Assembly (NCBI GenBank): GCA_017591395.1 | Contig: WEDG01011623.1 | Span: 1-64,000, forward strand | From: Schistocephalus solidus | Lineage: Eukaryota; Platyhelminthes; Cestoda; Diphyllobothriidea; Diphyllobothriidae | Direction of reading: 5' to 3' | Length of the DNA: 64,000 bases | In this document: in pieces, positions 1 through 10,140 of the stretch | Layout: the number at the start of each line of letters is the position of its first letter | Position numbering within the stretch: the stretch's first letter is position 1 | Program-made: the position numbers and the translations under genes | Notes under the pieces: generated by a model | What the model saw: the letters and a program-made list of their open reading frames with translations, nothing else | Told to the model about the DNA's origin: nothing | The model's database searches: none

Positions 1-2
1 CT

Positions 3-509
3 AGTCTGGAATACTGCTCGTGTCTATTTAGTCTTCTGCATGCTAGTGAACGAAAGAAGATAGAATCAGTGCAGCACTTCTTTACAAAAAGAGTTTGCTA
101 TTCAGAACACCGAAACCTCTCCTACCACCAACGCTGTGAGCTTACAAGCCTTGACCCGCTATGGCTCCGCAGATTACAGAAGGGACTATTTTTACTGTTT
201 AAACTTTTGAACAGTTGTACCTTTAACCCCCTTACATCTCTGAGGCAACCCGACCACTCTCAGCACACGAGTCATCGAGATGTATTTTTATTTCTTCCTT
301 TGGCACGCACAGTTAGATACCGACAGTTTTTTTCGGTAAACGCTATAGCAATCTGGAATAAGCTACCTAGAAGTATCAAAATTCAGCAAAGCTATTCCTT
401 GTTTACGCGAACTGTCACTAGTTTTCTACATTCAGGGCACCTTCCAAAACTTTGGGGTGCTGACACTGTTGAAGCTCTCTTCGGTTCTGATGGTGTTCTT
501 GGACTCTGA
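3..509 (+). pseudogene. CR1-like LINE, C-terminal end of ORF2 (truncated by window edge)
   Basis: This is the C-terminal part of a non-LTR retrotransposon reverse-transcriptase polyprotein. The frame is open from base 3 to the stop at 507-509. It starts with SLEYCSC, continues with KKIESVQ and FTKR, and carries CELTSLDPLWLRRL followed by FSVNAIAIWNKLP, the motif order found after the RT domain in CR1-type LINEs. The catalytic RT and endonuclease lie to the left of the window or are absent, so this piece cannot be active. Where CR1 relatives usually show RR before FTKR, this copy has HF. The last ~25 residues before the stop look like read-through into 3' UTR. The nucleic-acid-binding role of this tail is known only from the family. 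CR1 rather than another APE-type clade is my best guess. Confidence 0.75.
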
Positions 510-870
510 ATCCTGTACCGGTCTTCATGCTGAGTGCAATATTGCTGGCTATGCAGACCTTAATCGGCTTATTTCTCAGTCGACAGTGAACAGCCGCTCG
601 CCGACATACCTGCTGGTGCAGAATACCGGATCCGTAAAACTGAATGGAGAGGTTCTTCTCTGTTAACGCGTCCCTGTCCTGAACTTTAATTACTCGATAA
701 GCTGCAGTTTTTTCTCCTGAAAACACCTGAAACAACGATCAGGAGTTTTTTTCACTGTCAGCTTGACCCTCTACTGTATATATTTTTTTGACCTTGCCTG
801 TAAACTGGCAATAAATAAATAAAATTAAAAATAAAATTTAAATTAAAGAATTAAAATTAAAATAAAACAA
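510..870 (+). mobile_element. 3' UTR and A-rich tail of the CR1-like LINE
   Basis: The sequence after the ORF2 stop ends in TTGACCTTGCCTGTAAACTG and then an ATAAA-rich tail from about 808. Short tandem tails of this kind mark LINE 3' ends. The stretch around 700-800 (a TTTTTTCTCCT motif, then TTTTTTCACTGTCAGCT) recurs at 49730-49815, which confirms a dispersed family. The exact end is blurred by A/T-rich sequence up to about 870. Confidence 0.65.
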
Positions 871-1182
871 GAAAGGAGTGGACCTAGAACTCGGTACAAT
901 GTATCTTTACAAACATTCACATCTAAACGTACAAAGAAGTTAGTACAATCGTGGGAATTTAGATATGTTAGCAATTCTCCCATATTTGCTGATCTCAAAT
1001 GACGGAAAAAGCTATGTTTTTGGGAAACGTTTCATCAGCCTCGAGCTCTAGTGTAGAAAGACCTATAGCATGGGCAGAACTCCCAAATGGATCTTAAGTT
1101 GACATTGACAATGGCTGACAAACTCTACAGAAAAAAGCTCAAGTGTGTTTGCTCCTCGGGTGGGAAAATCAACTTCCTGGTC
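871..1182. other. unassigned spacer
   Basis: I see no coding, tRNA-like or repeat signal here. It separates two LINE fragments lying tail to tail. Confidence 0.5.
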
Positions 1183-1872
1183 CTACATGCATATATCTAT
1201 GGCCTCAAGTAGGTCTTTGAACTTTGCCAGACCGCAAGGTGGAAACCAATGATTTTCAGGAATATTGTAGTCATCAGTAATCAAGCAGTACTTCATATTT
1301 AAGTCATATGCGGCGTGAAATGCCTTCGAGAGATAAATATCGTAATCCTCCCTGGCATTGGGGGAAGGACGATAGACACAACCAACGAGTAAAGAGTAAT
1401 TGTCTTTTAGAATAACACGGAGCCAACAGCTCTCATCTACCGCGGTAAATTTTCGATAGTACAACGGCAGACATGTAATTGGTTGCTTAAAATAGATACA
1501 GCTTCCTCCGCCACGGCCTTCGTGTAGATCATTCCGAAGGTAAGTGTAGACTAGAATAGAGAGTTTGGAGTCAGATACACCGAGCGTTGCCCATGTCTCT
1601 GTAACTATTACAATTTCGGGGCAGTGGATGTAAACCAGAGTCTGGAGCAAAGGCATCTTATTAAGCAGAGATCTGGCATTTAGGGTGATTATTTTAAGCG
1701 GGCACGTTTTTGGTTTCTGCAACGGGACAATTTGGTTGTCAGAGTGACTGCCTTCGGCCAAAGAAATGCTCTTTTCCCTTGAACTATCTGTCGGTCCCTT
1801 ATTTGGAGATGTGCCTCGCCATTGGTCCTTCGTGTTCCCAGTTCTATTATTAATTGTCTCATTTTCATTCGC
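1183..1872 (-). pseudogene. CR1-like LINE, AP-endonuclease domain fragment
   Basis: This is the N-terminal APE-type endonuclease of a LINE ORF2, the domain that nicks target DNA for target-primed reverse transcription. The minus frame is open from 1872 and holds, in order, ITLNARSLLNK, EIVIVTETWA with the catalytic Glu, GGGSCIYFK, SCWLRVI, LLVGCVYRPSPN and LITDDYNIPENHW. The last corresponds to the usual GDFN motif, with Gly replaced by Thr. The frame ends at 1183 before the distal SDH motif and the RT, so the copy is 3' truncated or interrupted. No convincing ATG is present: the longest form starts at a non-ATG codon and is Asn/Ser/Thr-rich before the domain. It probably belongs to the same broad family as the fragments at 3-509 and 4513-5185. 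Confidence 0.75.
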
Positions 1873-1875
1873 TCA

Positions 1876-2312
1876 TTCAGCCCGTATTCTGGTTGAAAAA
1901 TACTTCCGAATGCACAACCCGTAAGGTCGATTTTCTCTGTAGCAGGAGCTGTGCCTATCCTTCGTTTTCAAAGATTATTTTAAGAGATTTTTGTCGAGGA
2001 TTTGTTTATTGTATATTTTTAAGGGTTACAGGCATTGCCCTTGATGACCCTATTAAAGTAAAAATATCATTGCATGTGTACAGTCAATATAAAAAATTGT
2101 GTACATTTCAAATTTTTGAGTCAAAGCATAACAACTTCAAATGCGTGTTCACAGCTATAGGCGAAACATTGTGGAAGAAAAGTAGAAACCGAAACATTTT
2201 AAAAGGCTGGTTTTAAATAATCATGTTGTGAGAGTCGTCTTTCGTCAAATATTATGTCATCAAGCCTTCTTTTAAAACCAGAAATGCTGTCATAGGTAAC
2301 TGTCTCACTTGG
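1876..2312. other. unassigned sequence between LINE fragments
   Basis: An open + frame (1854-2216) runs here but resembles no family, has biased A/T-rich codons and partly overlaps the antisense of the endonuclease. I do not call it. Confidence 0.4.
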
Positions 2313-2730
2313 TTAACGAGTTCCAAGCTCGTACCACTCGTTGGCTGAAAAAATCTTTCTGAGGTTCAATCGCGTGCGTTCGCTATTGACTTTGTAAGGA
2401 TGACCACGCAGATGAGTTGTGCAGGCAAACTTGAAGAAATCCTCCGATCTGAGGGAGGAATCATGGGCCCGGATAATCCGGAATGTCCAGAGCAGGCTAC
2501 ACCATAAGTGTCTGTAGAAAAGAGGAAATAAGTCAAGCTTTTTCAATCTGTCTTGGTACGGTAAAGTCTTAAAACCGTCGACCATCTTCGTTGCTCTCCG
2601 TTGCACCTGTTCGAGGAGGTCAACGTCTTTCTTCCTCCATGGTATCCAGGCTAGTATTCCATAATCTAAGTGCGGTCTCATGAATCGGTGTTGACAGAGC
2701 CTTCCCTATTCTATATGCCTTGAGAATGTG
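2313..2730 (-). pseudogene. LINE reverse transcriptase, C-terminal fragment (second LINE family)
   Basis: This is the post-RT region of a non-LTR retrotransposon. The minus frame from 2681 starts with RPHLDYGILAW, then KKDVDLLEQVQRRATKMVDG, then LPYQDRLKKLDLFPLFYR and a TFRII motif, and ends in FFKFACTTHLRGHPYKV. This is the signature that follows the palm domain in several LINE clades. Homology seems to continue to about 2730. The RT catalytic core is absent. It differs clearly from the FTKR-type tail at 3-509, so two LINE families are present. A more decayed copy lies at 9740-10140 in the same orientation. Its position between ORF1-like and endonuclease fragments suggests insertion into older LINE debris. 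Confidence 0.75.
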
Positions 2731-2835
2731 GATGGATTCGCCGTCCGTTAGCGACGTTTTTGCATACAATTGAAGGAGTTCCAAGTCATTTTTTACTCAC
2801 TACTTTGGAATTATTGACGCTGACTCTGGGACGCC

Positions 2836-3144
2836 CTTTATGATGAAATTATGTTTTCGACTAAATCAAGCGCCTGTTTGCAACTCAGGTCTTTCAATTG
2901 AGTGAGTACTTGTAACCATTTCACTTGGTCCAATAGGTCCAGATGTCCCGGGTATTTGGCAGACTGGAGCCAAATCCGTGTACGTTTTGGTCTACCTTTC
3001 CTCTTTGGCTTTACAAACTCACCAACCTCTTCAACATCACATGTTGGTGCAACGTCCAGCAGCGATGTAGCGCTGGGTTGTAAGACTAGATTATTGCTTA
3101 TGCTGCCTGAGCTTAGTGATGATGGTGTTGAGCAAGGACTAGAT
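2836..3144 (-). pseudogene. LINE ORF1-like fragment with basic GRPK motif
   Basis: The minus frame is open for about 100 codons to a stop near 2838. It begins with a Ser-rich stretch (SSPCSTPSSLSSGS), then VEEVGEFV, a strongly basic segment KPKRKGRPKRTRIW, then a leucine-rich end with LDLLDQVKWLQVL. The basic segment resembles an AT-hook, and N-terminal parts of LINE ORF1 nucleic-acid-binding proteins can look like this. That role is inference from composition and from the neighbouring LINE pieces. No start codon is convincing and no further domain is visible. A host exon is not excluded. Confidence 0.35.
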
Positions 3145-3543
3145 CAGACACCCTTTCGAAATAGCGAACCATCCTCTGGTTTACTGGGTTCGGTTAACGT
3201 GATGGCTTGTATGTGAGTATTAGGTAAGCTTGAAGAGGCTATACTTGCATACGAATTTTGCTTTGTGGTATGTTTTATACGGACAGGAGCTTTTTTAACA
3301 GATGGGCAAGAAATATATTTTTTAAGTTATCTATTTCTTGCCTTAGATTGCCTACCTCCTCTCCATCCCTTAGAATTTCTGTAAGAGGCTGAAACAAATC
3401 GTACAAGTTTGATCTTCGTAGGCTACATTAACTGAGCTTACTAGACTATTTACCAGTTTAGTGGGAGGTGAACAATTAGCAGAATAACGATAGTTGCAAC
3501 TATTTTCTGCTAGTCTATTAATTCGCTGCTTAAAATCCCCTGC
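3145..3543. other. unassigned sequence
   Basis: A/T-rich, with an internal imperfect inverted pair around ATATATTTTTTAAGTTATCT. No feature is supported. Confidence 0.4.
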
Positions 3544-3544
3544 C

Positions 3545-3612
3545 AATATGGCCGAGTGGTTAGAGGCGTCGATAGACGGTCCTACGCGATTTGCTGTGCA
3601 TGCGCGAAACTA
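3545..3612 (+). repeat. tRNA-like fragment (A box only)
   Basis: TGGCCGAGTGGTTAGAGGCG matches the D-arm/A box of Leu/Ser-type tRNAs well. No B box or acceptor pairing follows, so this is a decayed tRNA-derived repeat or pseudogene rather than a tRNA gene. Confidence 0.35.
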
Positions 3613-4014
3613 GGTCACGGACTAATTTTTTGTAACAATATTCTTAAGGCACCTGCGTTGATGTTAGAATCGCCACAAATTTAACAGTGTCGGTTAGGAT
3701 ATTCAAAAATAAGAATACGAAAATATAAGGACACAACCTTTGGTTTAAGCCCCTTCAGCGATTGAAAGCAGATTCAGGGAGCACACAGCCTGTGTGAGTT
3801 TCAGAAATGAGCAAAGATCGAGGCTTGCAATTCCAGTTGAGATCAATCCTGGGGCAGGGAAGAATCCTCAGCAGTGAAATTTTTCTTTTTTTAAAGCCTC
3901 GGAATCCTTATGTCCAAGTCGCAATTTACGAACTCAGGGGAATATACAGACAATTCTTTAATAATTTCCCAGCACCGTGTCTTCTACGCTGAGGTAGAGA
4001 CTAAAAACTCGTAG
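3613..4014. other. unassigned sequence
   Basis: No recognisable coding or repeat signal. Confidence 0.4.
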
Positions 4015-4087
4015 GCTCGAAGGACTTGAAATTCGAAACCAATTTCAACGACGTGCCAAATAAGATGTCTTAACCACGGCTATAGAC
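4015..4087 (-). repeat. degenerate tRNA-like unit
   Basis: On the minus strand, TAGCCGTGGTTAAGACATCT (A-box-like) is followed about 30 bases later by GGTTTCGAATTTC (B-box-like). The arms pair poorly. It is best read as an old tRNA-derived SINE head. Confidence 0.35.
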
Positions 4088-4512
4088 TTTCAGTTAAAAT
4101 TTTGTAAAAACATATGATTCCCAACAATAAATCGTCAGCCGTAACCGCATTATTGTTGCGTATCAACTGCATAGATTTCGCCCTGCATAGCCTCATCGTC
4201 AATTCCAATTTTTCGCCAATTTATTTTGCGATCAATTAAATTGTTCACTGTCTTTAAAAACAATACCTTATTACTAAGCGTTACCTTTCTAAGTGACAAA
4301 TTTTGTTGTTTTGCCCTATCAACACGAGAAAATACTCTGAACATTTTCTTAATTCAACATGAACCCTCAAGCAACTCTTTGACGTAATTTGAACAAGAAT
4401 AGTAGACAAATTGCTCATCTGCAACCTAACATTAACATAAAAATGCTTGACTCCGATGCCCTTGGCAATTTTAATGGCTGTATGTGTCAGTATGGATCAC
4501 TTTTCCCTATGC
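4088..4512. other. unassigned sequence
   Basis: The minus strand has a short open frame (4150-4344, Lys/Arg-rich) downstream of the ORF1-like fragment. It may be LINE debris, but no motif supports this. Confidence 0.35.
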
Positions 4513-4797
4513 TTAGTGCCATTTTTGAGGGAGCCGTGTCCATATTGACTTCTCAGCAATGCGCAAAACTTTAGCCGTTAAGTCAGTAGTCTGTGACCTG
4601 GCTGTCGATTGCGAGTCGAGTCTTAGCCAATCATTTCGGTTAGTTTCAAGATTTCTAGTAGAACTGGGATTATCATTAGGACTAATACCACTGCTTGGAG
4701 ATGTGATAACGTGGGAAGTTTCATTTAAATCAGGTATCCTGTGCTTAGGCGAAGAGTCAGGTGTACTAAATCCGCCGGAGATACAGAGGGACGTTGT
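4513..4797 (-). pseudogene. LINE ORF1 C-terminal-like fragment, Ser/Asn-rich
   Basis: This minus frame of 94 codons ends at TAA (4513-4515). It is Ser/Pro/Asn-rich (SSPKHRIPD, ITSPSSGISPNDNPSST), then polar (NRNDWLRLDSQS), ending in IAEKSIWTRLPQKWH. It lies downstream of the ORF1 fragment at 4871-5185 in a different frame, which fits one ORF1 broken by an indel. Low-complexity linkers between the RNA-binding part of ORF1 and the start of ORF2 are common in CR1-like elements. Assignment rests mainly on position. Confidence 0.35.
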
Positions 4798-4870
4798 CTA
4801 ACAACAGCTAGAGGTATAAACTCTGATATATGTATTAGCTGGGTTGAATTGGATGTAGGCTTCTTGCTTG

Positions 4871-5185
4871 TTAATGAAGGTAAGACTCTACGTTCCATTG
4901 GGGTTTTATCGCTGCAAATAAAAAGCTTATTTCCTTTTGATATTGAGCTGAGCGCTCATGCTGAGAGAAAATTAAGTCGATTTCTATCACTGAAAATAAT
5001 TTGACAAGCATGGGTGGGTTTTGGCTCCGGGATGACAGTCTCTTAGCTTCTGCGACCTTAAAATTAAAGCCACGTGAGTAGAGGAAATGGAAAGCGAAAT
5101 CCAGCAGCTGTTTAGTCTTGGGAAATTTTTTCAAAATGAAGTTAAAAATTTCGTTTATTTTTGTCACAGCTCTCGACTGACACAA
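4871..5185 (-). pseudogene. CR1-like LINE ORF1, RNA-binding domain fragment
   Basis: The core FNFKVAEAKRLSSRSQNPP, MLVKLFS and then HERSAQ follows the pattern of CR1/jockey ORF1 proteins, where a variable 'V..AKRLG....PRPLKVVF' strand block precedes 'R...L..A..L'. ORF1 proteins bind element RNA. The upstream half (FNFILKKFPKTKQLLDFAFHFLY) corresponds to the segment before that block. The frame loses family resemblance after ~residue 75, probably through a frameshift. With 4513-4797 and the endonuclease at 1183-1872 it could be one minus-strand element torn apart by later insertions (inference). Confidence 0.5.
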
Positions 5186-6469
5186 TTCACTTCGAAAAAT
5201 AGTCTTCTAACACTAAAAGGTACCGGAAGCTAAGCATATGCCAAAATGGGACAACGATGTGAATACCGACTCGTTCAAAGGGAACGCAGTGAACAACCGT
5301 TGCAAATCTACACTATATTTTGGATGGGTCTTTTGAATGAAACAGAAGTTGGGCAAGCCCAGCATGGCCATTTTTACCTAGGGATGAACTACTAATAGTT
5401 TTAATCTGCCGAAACAGTCTTAATTGACCCAACATTTCCCAGCTTTGATAGAGGTCGGTTATAGCAGTACTAAATAAGCTATCGGGCACTACACTGTCGT
5501 ATCTTTGAGGAATAGGAGCTTATTTTCAATGAGCGAATTGGCCACTGCTCCTGTGAAAAACAAGCGGACTTTGACACGTCACGGAGTTTTTCATCGATTG
5601 GCCTATGTTTGCTCTGATTTTGGTGCTCGTACACCATCAAGGTACCAGTTTACGTATATTGTGCTGTTGCCTAATGATAACATGTTGTTTCACTGATATT
5701 TATAATGGTCATGTAGCTGGACCCATCGTCATTGACATTAAAACCCCAACACAGAGGTCGATGGAAGAGTTCGTTAGCGTTGGGATATATACTACCCAGT
5801 TGGTGCTGACAGATGAAATTGAATTGCTGTGTAAACTCCTGCCATCTTGGCAGTTGGCCTTCGATATGTTTCGTATTCTGTAGTCATTGGAGGACTTTTT
5901 CATCCGTTTGGAGAATAAATGGACAACTTACCAGAAACGGTTCAATATGCTTGGCGGAGATTATAAATGGCAGCAATTCTTGGCAATGCGTCTTAATTGC
6001 GTTGAGGTTTTGAGAACGATTTGTCTGAGAAACAAATGTGAGGTTTGACATTCAACTCATGACATTATTTAAAGATTCATAATATGGAAAACTCACTCAG
6101 ATTGCTGTTAAGTATGAAGTGAGGGCGTTGAATTGCGTGTTCGATAGCGTGAGTATTGGCAGGTTGTGATCAGAGCCTTAATAGGCACGATGGGCTGATG
6201 ATTGTCCGTTTACTAAAACTGTCGTTCGTTCTCTGTCAGACCATGTAAGGGGCATGATCTTTCGGCAGAAAAGATAATGAACCGTCGAGAATAAGAGGCT
6301 AACCCAACACAGTCACTAACGTCCGTAGTTAATGTAAGTGTGAGCCCAGAATTGATGGCCTCAACATTTGCTGGTTAGGGATGGATACCCAAATCGTTGA
6401 CCTCATGGCCGAGGAAGGTTTCCTCGTAGCGTAAAATGGGCAATTGTGAGGATTTAGTCGGAGACCTGT
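5186..6469. other. unassigned sequence
   Basis: Several short overlapping open frames occur on both strands between 5500 and 6010, with no family motif and no consistent coding strand. I see no gene. Confidence 0.4.
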
Positions 6470-6846
6470 AGTGACCGTACTTCGTGCGCATGTTGAACGC
6501 TGAACCTCTCGCATCTATAGGCACTCGCGCACCGGTGGCTGTCTGGCCCTTGACAATCCTGACTGTCCACACTGGCCAATCATCGTCGAGGCTGACTCAC
6601 ATTTGACCTCGATGGATGCCCTGTGACGACAGCACGGTCTCGCACACCGGAGGACGTCGCAGACGGGGTGGCTGGACGTGCCCTCCCCTGGCAGACAACT
6701 TCCTCCAACCCCTCCTGCGATACTTATATACAGAATAAGCCATCCTCCAAACTGACGTCGCATTTTTACTCTACTTATGCGGAACCGGGCCAGAAGGTCG
6801 TGGTGGCTAGGGTTTTCCCCTTATCACATAAGCGACTGCGATAGAC
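6470..6846 (+). repeat. family B interspersed repeat, copy 1
   Basis: One of five copies of an unclassified ~350-bp repeat. Shared landmarks are GCTGAACCTCTCGC near the start, CCAATCATCGTCGAGGCTGA, GGACGTGCCCTCC in the middle, GGAACCGGGCCAGAAGGTCG near the end, and a terminal GCTGCTGCGATA-like motif. No coding capacity, obvious terminal inverted repeats or poly-A are seen. It may be a SINE or a non-autonomous DNA element. Confidence 0.7.
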
Positions 6847-9107
6847 TCACCTCGCGTGGTACGAACAGCACGTTGGAGACCTCAACCCTGTTGTCAGTCT
6901 TCCCCGAGATATGTTGCAACCTAATATCATTGAGCGTAGTTTAAGGATGTTTTGAGACACACTGAACTGCCTTCATTGTTTTATTCTACGCTCGGAAGCA
7001 ACTGGTCCTGTTCCTCCATATCTCTTCGTGCAGCAGTTATTTTCCTGTACCTTTTTTGGTGAGAGTGGGGTTCCACGAATTCGCACTTCACTTGCATTGT
7101 GGGACTTTTTTTCTCTGCTTTATTCTGAGCTCATCAATTTTTTTAAATCTCAAATTCGGAATCGGTAGACATTATTTTCAAAAGCCTCAATGCGAAATGA
7201 CAGCTCACTGGCGGATGTATATTATCATTTCATACAAAGACGTCAGGGTGATCAACTAAGAGATCTTTTATTACTAACTTTTTCCCCGCGGTGCTCTATA
7301 CATCCTCTGACAGTACACTGTCCAGGTCAATGAGCTTTAGCTCCACATACGTCAAACTAGTCAATACTAAGTTACCTTCACTGAAAGTAAATGGCGCAGA
7401 CTCTGAAACTGATATTGAAGAACTTAAAAATAGTTTCGGGCCTCAAATATGAATAGAATAGTCATGTTATTTAAAAAAAACGATTCCTCGTAATAGATCC
7501 CAAGTCATGTTGTGGGTGGCGATGCATACAGGCTCCTTGGTGGTAGTCTTGACGACGGTAAGTAGTTGGATCGTACCCATTGTGGTCATCGGTGGACCTT
7601 TAGCATTTAGCAGTCGGGGCAGTGGTCTACTTTTATTGATAGTGCTTTTCTGGCTAGGGACCAGTATATTCGTTCTAACTAAAAATCAATGCGGCTCCGG
7701 TGCCACCGAGTGTCATTCTCTGGAGATTAGTTATTGTAAATGAGATGTAAATGCGGAAAAAGGAAGCGCCAATACCACCAGCACGCCGTTGTCTGTATGA
7801 TGGATTTTTTTATAGGATACGCAATATATTGACTCTTTGCGCTCATGAGTAAATTTATAAGGTCATTGGCAACAACAGGCATGACCACAGATAACTCTGA
7901 AATTACGCAAACCTGTAACATGCTGAGGCCCCGTGCCGAGGTTGGCTTACAAACCCGGGACCTGCCAGTAGAGTAAAAGAGACTTGTTGGGTAGCGTTTT
8001 GAAGGTCGTCAAGTGCGGGAATTGTTGGTTGATATGCAAGTGCATGCGAGCCAGTACCACGTTTAAGATATTATAGGGCAAGCTACTTTCTATCCGACGC
8101 CGATAACGTAGGAAAATCGTCTCGAATACGATTGGTCAAACCTTCGGCGGATTGGCTTTGCGTTTTTGCACACTGGCACCGTCGGTATAATACGGTGTCA
8201 ACGTCTTCTTCGGTGAAAAACTTTGTTGGAAGAAGTTCTGTAATTGTTCACACAACGCTTCTAATTGTGTACAACGGAAGAAATGGTCGTCTAGGGTCTT
8301 ACCTATTGGTTCCTCCGATAAGTACTTGAGGACAGTATAGCTCCTGTTCGAGCAAAATAGCTCCACTCGCCGAAAACGTAAATAATTCAATCAATGGTCA
8401 AAATCCTTCTTTCCATCCTAGGAGTAAAAGAAAAGAGGGATGCGACAGTACAAAGTCGAAAATTTGGGTTGTGAAAAGACAACCTTGGCTGCCACCATTA
8501 TACTACTCGAACACACCCGATCAGAATACAGAGTAATCTTTCATTAGTCCGATATAATACCATTCTCATTGGGGTGGATATTCATATCCAGTCATGACTT
8601 TAAATGCTTTGTGTCCATTCTACGGGTATATGGCATAAAGCACTTACAATTCACTTAAATTATACAAGCCGTTTCGATAAGTACGTCTTTTTTAAATCAA
8701 ACGTTGTATAAATAAATGAATCTCCAAATAATCTACTGTCCTCTTGTACTTACTGCTCCCGGGGTAGCTACTTTCATGCATCTCTCTGGGTTTTGGCCAC
8801 GGTATCCCCTACAGTAGCTTCAGTTTAAAAAAACGATTTTTCAATTTAAGCAAAAACAACTATTGTTTTGGTCTACCCTGTTATATGTTTACAGAATCTA
8901 AAAAACTAACTTAAATAAACAAAATTTCTGACAAATATATTTATGAAGAAATGAAAATAAGAAAATTTTAAACATTGTTTCTTCTGTAGTTAACAAAGCA
9001 CTAATGATCTAAATCCGGTGATGTGTACTACCGTGAGCTTAGATGAAAACAACTGACAGGTTGCTTTTACTCTGGACGTGTGGGTTTCCCTGGTAAATTG
9101 TACTTTC
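6847..9107. other. unassigned sequence
   Basis: The + frame at 7507-7743 encodes a short hydrophobic peptide, and the minus frame at 8136-8390 a basic/polar one. Neither resembles a known protein nor has supporting signals. A small intergenic-type region otherwise. Confidence 0.35.
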
Positions 9108-9470
9108 CAAGGGTGTGTGCAGTGGCTCAACTCCGTGCGCCTGTTGCACCGCTGAACCTCTTGCGACTACATGCACTTACGCACCAGCGGATGTCTGGTA
9201 CTTGCCAATTGCGGCTGTCCAAACCGGCCAATCACCTTCGAGGCTTACTTACGCATGGCCTCGCCACTGTCTCACACCTGGGGACGCAGCCCTCGCGGTT
9301 CCGGACATGCCCTCGTCCGGCTGTTAACCTCTTCCAACCCCTTCTCCTATAGATCTGTGCAGGATACACTATCCTGACAACTGGCGTCCCACTTCTTTTC
9401 TCATACGGAACCGGGCCAGAAGGTCGTAAAGGTTAGGTTCATCCCTAATCACCTAAGCTGCTGCTATATA
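9108..9470 (+). repeat. family B interspersed repeat, copy 2
   Basis: This is the best-preserved 5' part of the family: GTGTGTGCAGTGGCTCAACT, then GCTGAACCTCTTGC, ACCGGCCAATCACCTTCGAG, CGGACATGCCCTCGTCCGG, CTCTTCCAACCCCTTCTCC, GGAACCGGGCCAGAAGGTCG and AAGCTGCTGC at the end. Three overlapping short open frames here are GC-driven and not genes. Confidence 0.7.
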
Positions 9471-9739
9471 TGTATGGATTTTAGGGTTACGGGTGGGGCC
9501 CTTTCTGACCCTCTTTATGTGCGGTTGAGAACATCAATGCAATTATACGCAATCAGCATAAAATTTAGTCATTTGTAACGTTAACGGAAACATTTTACAT
9601 CAAAGTTTTAGTTATGTGATACATATGAGATGAAATAAGGAAGTAACCTTCTTGGCTGGCCGGAGGTAGTCCTGCAGTGAGTGTAGTTGGTTATCAAAAA
9701 TTAAACAGTCCAACTGCCTTTTGAACGGAACAATGGTGT

Positions 9740-10140
9740 TAAAAATCAGTTCGACGATTTAACTACGCGCTGACTGAACGAGCACTTTCGTAGGTTGAGG
9801 TGCAAACATGCGTGCTTTGACCTTATACTGATCACTGCGCAGGTGACTCGTGTTTGTAAAATCGAAATAATCTTCACATTTGAGTGAACAATCAAGTCCA
9901 GAGATAATGCGGAATGTCTTTAAGAGGTTGCATCGCATAAGGCAGGGAAACAAATTAAGCTTCGTCAGGCTTATTGAATATTACAGCGTCCTAACACTGT
10001 GCACTAGTTCTACCCCTCTCTCGTTGCACCTGCTCGATGGGATCACCATCTGCCTTCCTGCAGGGTATCCATTGTGCATAAAAAAATGCGGTCTAATGAC
10101 CATACCAAAGATCCGTGCGAACAGTTCAGGAGTTAAGACT
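9740..10140 (-). pseudogene. LINE RT C-terminal fragment, decayed copy
   Basis: The minus strand parallels 2313-2730 at both DNA and protein level. It keeps TFRIISG, CEDYFDFTNTSHLR and DQYKVKARM, and upstream a TTGCACCTGCTCGATGGGAT block matching TTGCACCTGTTCGAGGAGGT at about 2603-2622. Frames are broken several times. It is a non-functional remnant of the second LINE family. The 360-bp open frame on the opposite strand is an antisense artefact. Confidence 0.65.

Noticed and set aside
4150..4344. 64-codon basic minus frame
   Set aside because: Near LINE ORF1 debris but with no motif of its own.
7507..7743. Hydrophobic 78-residue peptide
   Set aside because: No homologue recognised and no promoter or terminator context; eukaryotic intergenic frames of this length are common.
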